NCBI GenBank assembly: GCA_905480235.1
Contig: CAJQPP010000085.1
Location: 1-49,073 of the forward strand
Length of the DNA stretch: 49,073 nt
Source: an uncultured Pirellulaceae bacterium
GTDB lineage: Bacteria; Planctomycetota; Planctomycetia; Pirellulales; Pirellulaceae
Direction of reading: 5' to 3'
Below are positions 1-8,068 of this stretch, piece by piece. Numbering within the stretch: position 1 is the first letter of the stretch; every line of letters begins with the position of its first letter. Both the position numbers and the translations under genes were made by a program. Under the pieces are notes generated by a model. The model had not been told where the DNA came from. It saw only the letters and a program-made list of their open reading frames with translations, and did not search any database.

Positions 1-1305
1 CTTCGTGCCACTGAAATCACGAAAGATTCGGTCAGCCTATTCGTCGAGGAAGAACAGTCCCGCGACGAAGAGGTGGGCCATGGATTTGAGTCTGTCGGAT
101 ACCTCGCAATCGAATCGGGTGACATTGTGGGACGCACGATCATCGGTGAGACAGGGCAGGTTTTCGATCTGGACCGCAGCTGGCAGCTTGTTGAACTGGA
201 ACAGGAATACCTCGACCCGGTGGTGGTCGTTTCGGCGAACTCTTTCAACGAACAAGATCCTGGTTTAGTTCGAGTCCGCAACGTCACAAGTAGTTCTTTT
301 GAAATGCATTTCGAAGAATGGAACTACCTCGACCTAAACCATGCCATGGAGAGCGCCTCGTACGTTGTCTTCGAAGCGGGTATCCATAAACTGTTAGATG
401 GAACGACTATCGAAGCTCAAAACTCAATGGTTGATGATCAATGGAAGCCGATCAATTTCAGCCATGACTTCGGTGACGAAACGCCATTAGTGTTCTCCCA
501 GATCGCCTCCATCAACGGACCTTCCACGGCTACCACCCGCCTAAAAAATGTGACGCCTGATACCTTTGAGATTTCAGTCCAGGAAGAGGAAGCATCCGAA
601 ACGAAAAGTCACAATCTGGAAAGTGTTTCCTGGATTGCCATGCAGGCAGCTCGCGGCGATACAAGCGGTCTTTTTTATGAAGCGCTAATGCATGACGAAG
701 GTGTAAACCACATCGTGGCTACCACCATCCCCTTTTCGAATACTTTCGATGAAGCTCCTGCGGTCATCGCTCGACAACAAACAACCGTTGGAACCAACAC
801 CGCGGCGGTACGGCAAACTTTCATTTCCTCAGGTCGCGTTGAACTTTTCGTGGAAGAGGAACGGTCACTTGATAAAGAAGTCGGGCACGTACCCGAAGAC
901 GTGGCCGTTCTGGCCCTTAGCGTTGGCATCATTCCCGGATACATCATTGAACTACCTGGCGGGGGATTGGTTTCCAATGCCCGCTCGGCGGCTCTACCTC
1001 CAAGCGACGTGACGGCCGACTCACTGGAAAGCCGGGTGCTAGATAATTTCTACGGAGATTTGGCAGCATTGGAATCCGGCATGACTTCCCACCCTTTACC
1101 GGGGAACCCATCGCAGATGGCGAGCTCGGTCGCTTGGGACCAAATGGCGGAGGCCGGAATTTTTGAAAATACTGTCCTCTCGAATTCCCAAACACGCTCA
1201 GTCGTTGAAAACGCAGAGTTTATCGATCGTGACCTAGTAGATACGAGCGTCCAAGACACCGCTATTTTCAACAATCCGTTCGGCGATTTGGATAACATCG
1301 CTTAA
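1..1305 (+). CDS. Secreted repeat protein, C-terminal part (5' end outside window)
   Basis: The reading frame is open from the first base, so the start lies upstream and only the last 434 residues are visible. The protein is built of repeats of about 90-95 residues. Each has a stretch ending in a pattern such as VSLFVEEEQ, FEMHFEEWNY, FEISVQEEE or VELFVEEER, then an H.xES/ED segment (ESVGYLAIE, ESASYVVFE, ESVSWIAMQ, EDVAVLALS). Three whole repeats (roughly bases 118-390, 391-660 and 661-935) and the end of a fourth can be seen. Alternating hydrophobic residues suggest beta-sandwich units, perhaps like H-type lectin or adhesin repeats; that is inference. A non-repeat tail of about 100 residues follows, with no recognisable anchor or sorting signal. 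It is probably exported. The function is unknown. Confidence 0.75.
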   Translation, partial: LRATEITKDSVSLFVEEEQSRDEEVGHGFESVGYLAIESGDIVGRTIIGETGQVFDLDRSWQLVELEQEYLDPVVVVSANSFNEQDPGLVRVRNVTSSSFEMHFEEWNYLDLNHAMESASYVVFEAGIHKLLDGTTIEAQNSMVDDQWKPINFSHDFGDETPLVFSQIASINGPSTATTRLKNVTPDTFEISVQEEEASETKSHNLESVSWIAMQAARGDTSGLFYEALMHDEGVNHIVATTIPFSNTFDEAPAVIARQQTTVGTNTAAVRQTFISSGRVELFVEEERSLDKEVGHVPEDVAVLALSVGIIPGYIIELPGGGLVSNARSAALPPSDVTADSLESRVLDNFYGDLAALESGMTSHPLPGNPSQMASSVAWDQMAEAGIFENTVLSNSQTRSVVENAEFIDRDLVDTSVQDTAIFNNPFGDLDNIA

Positions 1306-1331
1306 CCCCGTTTTAAGAAACATAATCAAGG

Positions 1332-1757
1332 ATGAACAAAACTGAGCCGCAAACCGTGCTTATTCTTTGCACGGGAAACTCCTGCCGTTCTCAGATGGCA
1401 GAGGTAATTTGGAATAATCTGGGCCGGGGCCAATGGAAAGCAATTTCCGCTGGATCTCGCCCGTCCGGCTATGTCCATGAAATGGCCGTCGCCGCGTTGC
1501 AGGAAATTGACTTGCCAACCCAAGGCTTGTCCAGCAAGTCAAGCGACCCCTTCACCGAACAACCCTTCGACGTGGTCGTCACGGTCTGCGACAACGCCCA
1601 AGCCGCCTGCCCCACATGGCCGGCAGCTAAGCATATTCTGCATTGGCCTTTCGAAGATCCGGCGGATGCGGTCGGCACACCCGCGGAACAAATGGCGGTC
1701 TTTCGTGAGGTTCGTGATCAAATCCAAAATAAGATCCAGGCATACTTGAATGGGTAA
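1332..1757 (+). CDS. arsC: Arsenate reductase, thioredoxin-coupled type (LMW-PTP fold)
   Basis: This 141-residue protein has the low-molecular-weight phosphatase fold, with the P-loop CTGNSCRS near the N-terminus (C13-X5-R19). Two further cysteines, C86 and C93 in VCDNAQAACP, have the same spacing as the redox pair Cys82/Cys89 that works with Cys10 in the Staphylococcus plasmid ArsC. The full Cys triad favours thioredoxin-dependent reduction of arsenate to arsenite in the cytoplasm over a plain tyrosine phosphatase. The gene starts 26 bases after the preceding stop. No arsR, arsB or acr3 gene is nearby, so it stands alone here. The alternative is an LMW protein phosphatase, which the conserved second Cys pair makes less likely. 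Confidence 0.88.
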   Translation: MNKTEPQTVLILCTGNSCRSQMAEVIWNNLGRGQWKAISAGSRPSGYVHEMAVAALQEIDLPTQGLSSKSSDPFTEQPFDVVVTVCDNAQAACPTWPAAKHILHWPFEDPADAVGTPAEQMAVFREVRDQIQNKIQAYLNG

Positions 1758-1844
1758 TCCTTGACTGACTTGCAAGGCTTCTTCCCAGCTGCCTTTTGGT
1801 TTGCCGTCCCTCCAACAATCTCTAATCATATCGTGAGAAATCCC

Positions 1845-2798
1845 GTGAACCTCGACACACAACATACCATTGAGTTCGACGAAGCTTCGCGCAGTGATGC
1901 GTTGCGATTAATTGAACTCGCTTTAGTCGAAGATTTAGGGTCCGTCACAACGGACCAGCAACTTGATGTCACGACAGAGTCCATCGTTCCGGAAAACGTG
2001 ACCGGAGAAGCACGATTTGTCAGTCGTGAACCAGGAGTTGTCTGCGGTATCGCAGTTGTAGCATTGGTGATAGCCAACATGCAGCGGGGACTAACCTTGG
2101 AAATCAAACGCCATGATGGCGACTGGGTAGAGACCGGAGAAGCCATAGCGGTCCTGTTTGGCAATGCACAGGACATCTTGATCGCCGAGCGGACCTGCCT
2201 AAACTTTCTTGGCCGCTTATCCGGCATCAGTACGATGACGCGAGCTTTTGTGCAATGCACCATGGGCACTCGCGCTAAAGTTCTAGATACTCGGAAAACG
2301 ACGCCGGGCTGGCGGAGACTAGAAAAATACGCAGTTCACTGTGGCGGCGGAGCCAATCACCGAATGGGGCTTTACGATGCCGTTTTGATCAAGGACAACC
2401 ACTTGGCCATGATGGACATCTTGAATGACGAACCGATGGATGAGATTCGCACTGCCATCGAAAATGCGAGATTATGGATTAAGCAAAACGCTGCTCGTTT
2501 GCCCAATGGCGAAAAGACCGTCGTACAAATCGAAGTTGATCGATTGGACCAATTCGAAAAAGCGTTGCCCTTTTTGCCGGACATTATCCTGCTCGACAAC
2601 ATGAGCAACGAACAACTCTGCCAAGCTGTCAGAATTCGTGACCAACAACATAAAGAAGTGCTGTTAGAGGCCTCCGGAGGAGTCAATCTCGATACGATTA
2701 GCGGAATCGCGCAAACCGGCGTAGACCGGATCAGTATTGGTGCGTTGACTCACTCATCAGTTAATCTCGACATCGGTTTAGACTGGAAGATCGGATAA
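1845..2798 (+). CDS. nadC: Nicotinate-nucleotide pyrophosphorylase (carboxylating)
   Basis: It makes nicotinate mononucleotide from quinolinate and PRPP in de novo NAD synthesis. The QPRTase signatures are clear: LIAERTCLNFLGRLSGIST, LDTRKTTPGWRRLEKYAV, HCGGGANHRMGLYDAVLIKD, and the C-terminal EASGGVNLDTI, which binds phosphate. The frame is open back to a TTG at 1761, only 3 bases after arsC, but those first 28 residues resemble nothing in NadC. A GTG at 1845 (VNLDTQHTIEF) gives 317 residues, close to the family length of about 285-300; a GTG at 1833 is also possible. It is likely cotranscribed with arsC. No nadA or nadB is in the window. Confidence 0.92.
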   Translation: MNLDTQHTIEFDEASRSDALRLIELALVEDLGSVTTDQQLDVTTESIVPENVTGEARFVSREPGVVCGIAVVALVIANMQRGLTLEIKRHDGDWVETGEAIAVLFGNAQDILIAERTCLNFLGRLSGISTMTRAFVQCTMGTRAKVLDTRKTTPGWRRLEKYAVHCGGGANHRMGLYDAVLIKDNHLAMMDILNDEPMDEIRTAIENARLWIKQNAARLPNGEKTVVQIEVDRLDQFEKALPFLPDIILLDNMSNEQLCQAVRIRDQQHKEVLLEASGGVNLDTISGIAQTGVDRISIGALTHSSVNLDIGLDWKIG

Positions 2799-3142
2799 TA
2801 GCTCCTAACTGATGAGGTATTTCCAAAACGCCATTGCGTAACACCAGCGATCTTCGGTGCTCTAGCATTTCTCTTTTCAGGTTTCATTGCTGCAGCTTTG
2901 ACATGCATTTGCCATAACCTAGTATTGCATGCAGCCACGCCTATTTGGGGAGCGGCGAGGTTGTTCGCGCGACGAGGATGGCATGAAGCCAGAGGGGACT
3001 TCGTCGCGTTTTTTTATGCGCCGATCGGTCTTTTCGTTTTTCTGCCAAACGCCCGCTAAATTCTCCAGTGCTCCGATTATCGCTGCTTGGGGGTTAAGCT
3101 AGACTGGATCTTCTCAGCACACATCCCATTCCGCGGGCCACC
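2799..3142. other. Intergenic region after nadC
   Basis: This 344-base gap separates nadC from the glycosyltransferase gene. The only clear element is the terminator-like hairpin at 2968-3015. I see no tRNA, no convincing small ORF and no ribosome-binding site of note. The 130 bases after the hairpin presumably hold the promoter of the next gene, but I could not pick out -35/-10 boxes with confidence. Confidence 0.6.
2968..3015 (+). terminator. Rho-independent terminator downstream of nadC
   Basis: An 8-base perfect stem CGCGACGA / TCGTCGCG (2968-2975 with 3001-3008) encloses 25 bases with a small inner GGC/GCC hairpin and is followed by seven T. It lies about 170 bases after the nadC stop, so it would end the arsC-nadC transcript with a long 3' tail, or a small RNA encoded in between. 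Confidence 0.7.
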
Positions 3143-4153
3143 ATGCGAATTCAAATCGTTGCACCTGCTCCTCCCGGTTCAACTCGTGGCAATCGCATCA
3201 CGGCCACGCGTTGGCAGACCCTACTCCATGAATTGGGTCACACGGTCGCACTGCGGGAATCCTTCGCTGCTGAGCTTGCCACCGATTGCGTTATGCTGCT
3301 GCATGCCCGGCATAGCCATGCATCTGTTTTAAGGGTCAGTGAACAGCAACCCCGCATTCCGATTATGGTTTGCCTGACTGGGACCGATCTCCACATTGAT
3401 TTCGCACCGCAAGCAGGTTCGTTGGTTTCAACGGAAACAAAAAATCGCTTCCAAGCCGTACAGCAATCTCTCGAACTAGCGGACCAGATTGTCCTTCTCG
3501 AACCCCAAGGGGTTGAGAAACTGTCTCCCGCAATGCGAAAAAAATGCCGTGTGATATTACAATCAGCAGAAACGATTCCTAATCCCAAACCGCCGCCGAG
3601 TGACTGTTTTCTGGTATCCGTCCTAGGACATTTACGACCGGTCAAAGATCCCTTTCGCACGGCTCTGGCTGCGCGACGCTTGCCAACGACATCCAAAATA
3701 CGGGTGCAGCATATTGGCGATGCGCTAAGCAATGAAATGAAAACCGCTGCGGAAAAAGAAGCTCGCGTCAACAATCGCTACTCATGGTTGGGTGGTATTT
3801 CGCATCAACAGGCGTTGGAAAATCTAGCGGCCAGTCACCTCACTATCCTGTCATCCCAACATGAGGGAGCCCCCAGCGTTATTTCGGAGGCGATCGTCAA
3901 TAAGATCCCCATATTGGCTTCGAGGATTGATGCGACGGTGGGACTTCTGGGAACCGACTATCCCGGATTTTTCAAAGTGGGAGATACGCAACAATTAGCC
4001 GATCTAATGTTGGCAGCTGAGACTCAACCAGATTTTCTCCGTCGTCTCAAGCAAGCGATTTCGCCCCTCGTTTCAAAATTCTCCCCGCAGCGGGAGCGGG
4101 AAAACTGGCAATCCATGCTGCAAAGTTTGGGCGTTACAAAATCTGGGCGTTAG
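3143..4153 (+). CDS. SenB-like glycosyltransferase (TIGR04348 family), selenosugar synthase candidate
   Basis: This 336-residue GT-B fold protein begins with MRIQIVAPAPPGSTRGNRIT, the glycine/asparagine-rich N-terminal loop typical of the family. Other conserved stretches are LLHARHS, VCLTGTDLHID, VLGHLRPVKDPFRTALAAR, LSSQHEGAPSVISEAI (the nucleotide-sugar binding E-x7-E type region) and LLGTDYPGFFKVGDT. They match the TIGR04348 family as I remember it. That family includes SenB, which in selenoneine biosynthesis joins selenophosphate to UDP-GlcNAc to make a selenosugar. No senA (EgtB-like), senC/selD or egtD gene is near, so the substrate here is open. The next gene is convergent with a 42-base gap. 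Family membership is secure; the selenium role is inference. Confidence 0.8.
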   Translation: MRIQIVAPAPPGSTRGNRITATRWQTLLHELGHTVALRESFAAELATDCVMLLHARHSHASVLRVSEQQPRIPIMVCLTGTDLHIDFAPQAGSLVSTETKNRFQAVQQSLELADQIVLLEPQGVEKLSPAMRKKCRVILQSAETIPNPKPPPSDCFLVSVLGHLRPVKDPFRTALAARRLPTTSKIRVQHIGDALSNEMKTAAEKEARVNNRYSWLGGISHQQALENLAASHLTILSSQHEGAPSVISEAIVNKIPILASRIDATVGLLGTDYPGFFKVGDTQQLADLMLAAETQPDFLRRLKQAISPLVSKFSPQRERENWQSMLQSLGVTKSGR

Positions 4154-4195
4154 CCAGCGCGGGCCAGTCACTGCACCAGACCCAACAGACCCAGG

Positions 4196-5149
4196 TTACT
4201 CAGACATGACGCTGGCGATCACCGCGACGTCCACAATATCGGAGGCTTGGCAACCTCGAGAAAGGTCCATGCAGGGGTTCGCCAAGCCTTGAATGAGCGG
4301 CCCCAAAGCGATCGCCCCACCGACGCGCTCGGTAATCTTGTAGGCGATATTCCCAGAATCCAAATCCGGAAAAACAAACACGTTTGCTTTCCCCGCCACC
4401 GGTGACTGGGGAGCTTTTCTTTCAGCGACCATAGGGTCAAACGCAGCATCAAATTGCATTTCGCCGTCAATAAGTAATTCGGGCGCCATTTCCTTGGCCA
4501 ATGCCAAAGCGTTCGTAACTTTCTCAACCCGGGGATGCGCTGCGCTTCCCTCGGTTGAAAATGACAACATGGCGACCCGCGGCACCTCGCCAGTTAATAT
4601 CTGATGACTCTCCGCAGAAACGACGGCAATCTCTGCCAACTCCTCAGCGGTTGGATCAGGCACGACACCACAATCCGCGTAGGTCATGGCTCGTTCGGGC
4701 AATTGCATAAGAAAGAAACTGGAAACCAACCGACGCCCAGCGGTCGCCCCCACGCCGTAAATGCCAGCTCGGATCACGTTGGCGGTAGTGGCTAAACTGC
4801 CGGCCACACTTCCATTGACGTATCCCGTTCTTACCAATAATGCGGCAAATAATAGGGGGTTAGTAATCGCTTCTTCAGCCCGCTCGCGATCCATCCCTCG
4901 GTGTTTGCGATTTTCGATGAGTCGCTGGAGCACTTTCTCACGCAGTTCCGCGTCAGCGAAACTCACTCTTTCTACGGACGGGTGAAGCGTCGAAATGTCC
5001 TCGTCGGTGACTACCACCGCTTGGCCATAACCGGCATGCTGAAATGCATTTGCGGCTTCGATAACGCGTGGATCAGCGGCTTCTGGAAATACGATTCGCC
5101 TTGGTCGCTCGGCAGATCGCTTTCTCAATGATTCGATTACATTCATCAA
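4196..5149 (-). CDS. pta: Phosphate acetyltransferase (or phosphate acyltransferase of the PTA/PTB family)
   Basis: This 317-residue protein corresponds to the catalytic PTA_PTB domain alone, without the N-terminal regulatory domains of long Pta. It has [16 protein letters not shown] at the start, [28 protein letters not shown] (CoA binding region), [44 protein letters not shown] and [16 protein letters not shown]. It interconverts acetyl-CoA and acetyl phosphate. No acetate kinase gene adjoins it, so a link to another acyl phosphate cannot be excluded. The start could be either of two successive ATGs (5149 or 5146). It is the last gene before the convergent glycosyltransferase. Confidence 0.88.
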   Translation of the reverse strand: MMNVIESLRKRSAERPRRIVFPEAADPRVIEAANAFQHAGYGQAVVVTDEDISTLHPSVERVSFADAELREKVLQRLIENRKHRGMDRERAEEAITNPLLFAALLVRTGYVNGSVAGSLATTANVIRAGIYGVGATAGRRLVSSFFLMQLPERAMTYADCGVVPDPTAEELAEIAVVSAESHQILTGEVPRVAMLSFSTEGSAAHPRVEKVTNALALAKEMAPELLIDGEMQFDAAFDPMVAERKAPQSPVAGKANVFVFPDLDSGNIAYKITERVGGAIALGPLIQGLANPCMDLSRGCQASDIVDVAVIASVMSE

Positions 5150-5254
5150 AATGACTGTGTTAGAGGCACATCCCCGGTGCGAGAATGCCGTGCAGAAAGA
5201 AAGCAGCCAACACGATTTGGCTCGCGTTTCCGCCGCTCATTAGCAAAAGATCAC

Positions 5255-5593
5255 TCAATCGTTGGTTAGCGGAAAGTCATCCGGCACTTCGACTTCCATA
5301 TAGAGAATTCCGAGCCCATGTGTTTTACCCTGAGCGTCCGTTTTCAACGATTCACTGCCACCGCCACCTAGCGAATCATGCAAGATAAAATTAAGGGCCA
5401 TGATATTCGGTGCTTCGTATCGAACCACATCGCCAAAGCAAATATCTTTGAAGTGGGCCTTCACGCGTTCGGTCGTTAATTGCGACTTGATGACTTCGTA
5501 CCCCTCTGGTGAGTAGGCCACGACGCCGACATTGCTGCCTTCCCCTTTATCACCTGAGCGGGAATAGGCGATTTTTGATAGAGCTACCTTCAT
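5255..5593 (-). CDS. Small AtuA-like C-terminal domain protein
   Basis: This 112-residue protein begins MKVALSKIAYSRSGDKGEGS, the glycine-rich pattern (SRSGDKG) seen in the C-terminal ferredoxin-fold domain of AtuA-family proteins. It also has SNVGVVAYSPEGYEV and a long middle segment ending ALNFILHDSLGGGGSESL. The gene lies 64 bases downstream of the DUF1446 gene on the same strand, so the two are probably made together and act as a two-subunit version of a protein that is fused in some other bacteria. The biochemical activity of this family is not established. The frame, start and context are good. Confidence 0.8.
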   Translation of the reverse strand: MKVALSKIAYSRSGDKGEGSNVGVVAYSPEGYEVIKSQLTTERVKAHFKDICFGDVVRYEAPNIMALNFILHDSLGGGGSESLKTDAQGKTHGLGILYMEVEVPDDFPLTND

Positions 5594-5657
5594 TTAATTA
5601 TTACCAGTTTTTTGCGAGTGTGGGAAATCTTGATTGGGGGCTTGGGTGCTGAGTCGT

Positions 5658-7028
5658 TCAAACTTCTTCGACACTGACGGAGCATTTGACTTTCTCTTTC
5701 GAGATCAGGGCAGGCCAATAACTAATGATATCGGTCGCTTTGGGACGTCCCCCTGCAAAGCCTGTTACCCCCGGTGGGCCGCTGGTTACCAAGGGAACGA
5801 TCTCCATTCCCAAACGATTTAGTTTGGCACGGTCATGGCCCTTGGCACCGATGCGAAGAATTACCTCCGCCGGTTCAGAGGGCGGCGTGGCGATCCCGGC
5901 GTGGCACACGTTGGTGCCTACGATTTCAACAAAGCGTTCTTCCGGGGCGAATTCAACACCGTCCATCGCCACACGATCAAAGACAATATCGGCACACAGT
6001 TTGGCTTTTTCAACCGCGTCGGGTCCGGCCACCGTCAACTGGCCGACCAACTTGAATCCGTCCTGAAAGGAAATCGACACCTTATAGGTATCTGTGGCTT
6101 TACTGCCCGTAATTCCTGAAACCGCGACACGTTGATCCGATTCTTGCTTTAATTGAATGGAGGTAAAATCCGCAATGCAATCTGGAGTAATGTAACTCGA
6201 GGGATCACCCATTTCGTACACCAACTGCGAGGAGACGGTCTGCAGGTTCACCAACCCACCGGTTCCCTCGTGCTTGGTCACCACAAAGGTGCCGTCCGGA
6301 TGCGCCTCGATAACGGGGTATCCCATCTGAGCCATGTTGGGAACCTCCCGCCAATTAGTAAAGTTGCCCCCCGTGCATTGCGCACCACATTCGACGATAT
6401 GTCCAGCGATCGTGCCAGCAGCTAATTTATGGAAGTCGTCCATCGTCCAGCCAAACTCGTACATCATGGGGGCCAACACGACTGATGGATCGGTAGCGCG
6501 TCCGGTGATCACAATATCAGCGCCCTGTTGCAACGCTTCAACGATTGGCTCAGCTCCGATATAGACATTGGCACTCATAACTTTGTCCACGTAGGGTGCC
6601 AATGACTCCCCCGTATCCATGTTTTTGAAAGCTTCACCCGAATCAATCAATGACTGCAGATCGGTCAGGATATCATCGCCTTCCACCACGCCGATTTTGA
6701 CGCCTTTGATACCCAGCTTGCGAATGGTATCAGCCACTGCCTCACGGCAGGCTTGAGGGTTTACCCCCCCGGCATTGGCGACGATTTTGATGTTTTTTTC
6801 ACGACACTTCGGTAATACCCGCTCAACCATTTTGACAAAATCGGTGGCGTAACCAGCGGATGGATCCCGTCCCTTGAGCTTCTGCATGATGCTCATGGTG
6901 ACCTCCGCGAGGTAATCGAGCGTCAAATAGTCCAGAGGACCCTCGTTTACTAAACGGATCGGCCCCAGAATACTATCTCCCCAAAATCCCTGACCATTAG
7001 CGATCAGTACTTTTTCCTTGTTTGGCAT
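5658..7028 (-). CDS. AtuA-type acyclic terpene utilisation family protein (DUF1446)
   Basis: This 456-residue protein has family signatures VLIANGQGFWGDS, LTLDYLAEVTMSIM, IVANAGGVNPQACREA, VEGDDIL, ADIVITGRATDPSV, GHIVECGAQCTGGNF, GYPVIEAHPDG, VTKHEGTGG and PSSYITPDC. DUF1446/AtuA proteins occur in acyclic terpene and related branched acyl-CoA degradation clusters, though their reaction is not firmly known. The partner domain is the separate downstream gene at 5255-5593. A crotonase and an SDR gene are divergently encoded 242 bases away and echo AtuE and AtuB/AtuG. No geranyl-CoA carboxylase or acyl-CoA dehydrogenase is in the window, so the substrate is unknown. The ATG at 7028 gives MPNKEKVL and fits the family start. 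Confidence 0.88.
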   Translation of the reverse strand: MPNKEKVLIANGQGFWGDSILGPIRLVNEGPLDYLTLDYLAEVTMSIMQKLKGRDPSAGYATDFVKMVERVLPKCREKNIKIVANAGGVNPQACREAVADTIRKLGIKGVKIGVVEGDDILTDLQSLIDSGEAFKNMDTGESLAPYVDKVMSANVYIGAEPIVEALQQGADIVITGRATDPSVVLAPMMYEFGWTMDDFHKLAAGTIAGHIVECGAQCTGGNFTNWREVPNMAQMGYPVIEAHPDGTFVVTKHEGTGGLVNLQTVSSQLVYEMGDPSSYITPDCIADFTSIQLKQESDQRVAVSGITGSKATDTYKVSISFQDGFKLVGQLTVAGPDAVEKAKLCADIVFDRVAMDGVEFAPEERFVEIVGTNVCHAGIATPPSEPAEVILRIGAKGHDRAKLNRLGMEIVPLVTSGPPGVTGFAGGRPKATDIISYWPALISKEKVKCSVSVEEV

Positions 7029-7270
7029 TTCGTATTTTCTCGAGTAGAAACCCGGCGGTGCATGGCGTGATTAAGAATGAAGCCGAATTCTATCCGAAAA
7101 AGTCGGGTTATTCGAGGCACAGGATTTCGGTTTCGCCCGCTGGACGAAATCACCCAAAATAGCCAATATTGTGGCAGCGGCCCACGTTGCCAAAGGATTG
7201 GGAAATTCCGCCCTATTTGCGGCTCGCAACCGCCCGTCCGGTCGTTCCAACCAACCAATCGTTAGTAATC

Positions 7271-8053
7271 ATGTCTGAACACGTAAAAATTGAAATCAAC
7301 ACGGGCGTGGCTACCATTACGCTGGATCGCCCCGAAAAACGGAACGCTCTGCGGAGAGAGATAATCCAGCGATTTCTAGAATGCGTCGAGGAAGTCGCCG
7401 ACAACGAATCCGTACGTATGCTCGTCTTAAAAGCCACTGGTAAGGTATTTTGTGCAGGTATGGATCTGGGGCAAATGCAAGAACGAGCCGAGTCCGAACA
7501 TTCCAGCGAAGATTGGCAAAAAGACTCGCAAGTTTATTGCAACCTACTGACGGCTTTGGTGCAGATGCAAATCCCCACGGTTGCCTGCTTACAGGGCCCT
7601 GCTTTGGCCGGGGGAGTGGGGCTGGTTTTGGCCTGCGACATCGTAATTGCCAGCGAAAATACATTTTTCGTTCTTCCCGAACCGATGCGTGGTATCACTG
7701 CAGCGATGGTTACCCCGTTGCTACTGCATCGCATCGGTCCTGGTCCCGCCACTTACATGCTGCTTTCGAATGAACGAGTGCCAGCCTCGCAAAGCTACGG
7801 CATTTGCCATGCGGTGGTCGCTCCAGACGATCTAGACTCTCGCTTAAAAGCCTTACAGGATTCCATTATGTCGGGATCAAAATCGGCTTTCGCGATTACG
7901 AAATCTCATATCTCAGCATCCATCGGATGCGATTTGGCGGCCCAGCTTCAAGATTCCATGTCGGTATCCGCAAAGGCTCGTGCGACTGCAGATGCAAGGG
8001 AAGGGCTGGCAGCCTTTTTAGAAAAACGTCAACCAAGTTGGCAAACGAGTTAA
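7271..8053 (+). CDS. Enoyl-CoA hydratase/isomerase (crotonase) family protein
   Basis: This 260-residue crotonase-fold protein begins MSEHVKIEINTGVATITLDR with RPEKRNAL, followed by KVFCAGMDL (oxyanion hole and CoA pocket), GPALAGGVGLVLACDIVIAS and the FFVLPEPMRGI segment. The PEP glutamate aligns with the first catalytic Glu of rat mitochondrial hydratase. In the next motif, ERVPASQSYGI, a Gln stands where the second catalytic Glu is usual (AxEA), so the reaction may not be simple hydration. The frame is open upstream to 7169, but the ATG at 7271 is the natural start. It lies 15 bases before an SDR gene and is divergent from the atuA-like gene. Confidence 0.85.
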   Translation: MSEHVKIEINTGVATITLDRPEKRNALRREIIQRFLECVEEVADNESVRMLVLKATGKVFCAGMDLGQMQERAESEHSSEDWQKDSQVYCNLLTALVQMQIPTVACLQGPALAGGVGLVLACDIVIASENTFFVLPEPMRGITAAMVTPLLLHRIGPGPATYMLLSNERVPASQSYGICHAVVAPDDLDSRLKALQDSIMSGSKSAFAITKSHISASIGCDLAAQLQDSMSVSAKARATADAREGLAAFLEKRQPSWQTS

Positions 8054-8068
8054 ACAGAAAGACACAAG

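Noticed and set aside
3238..3774. 178-codon minus-strand frame inside the SenB-like gene
   Set aside because: It is a shadow of a strongly conserved glycosyltransferase on the + strand.
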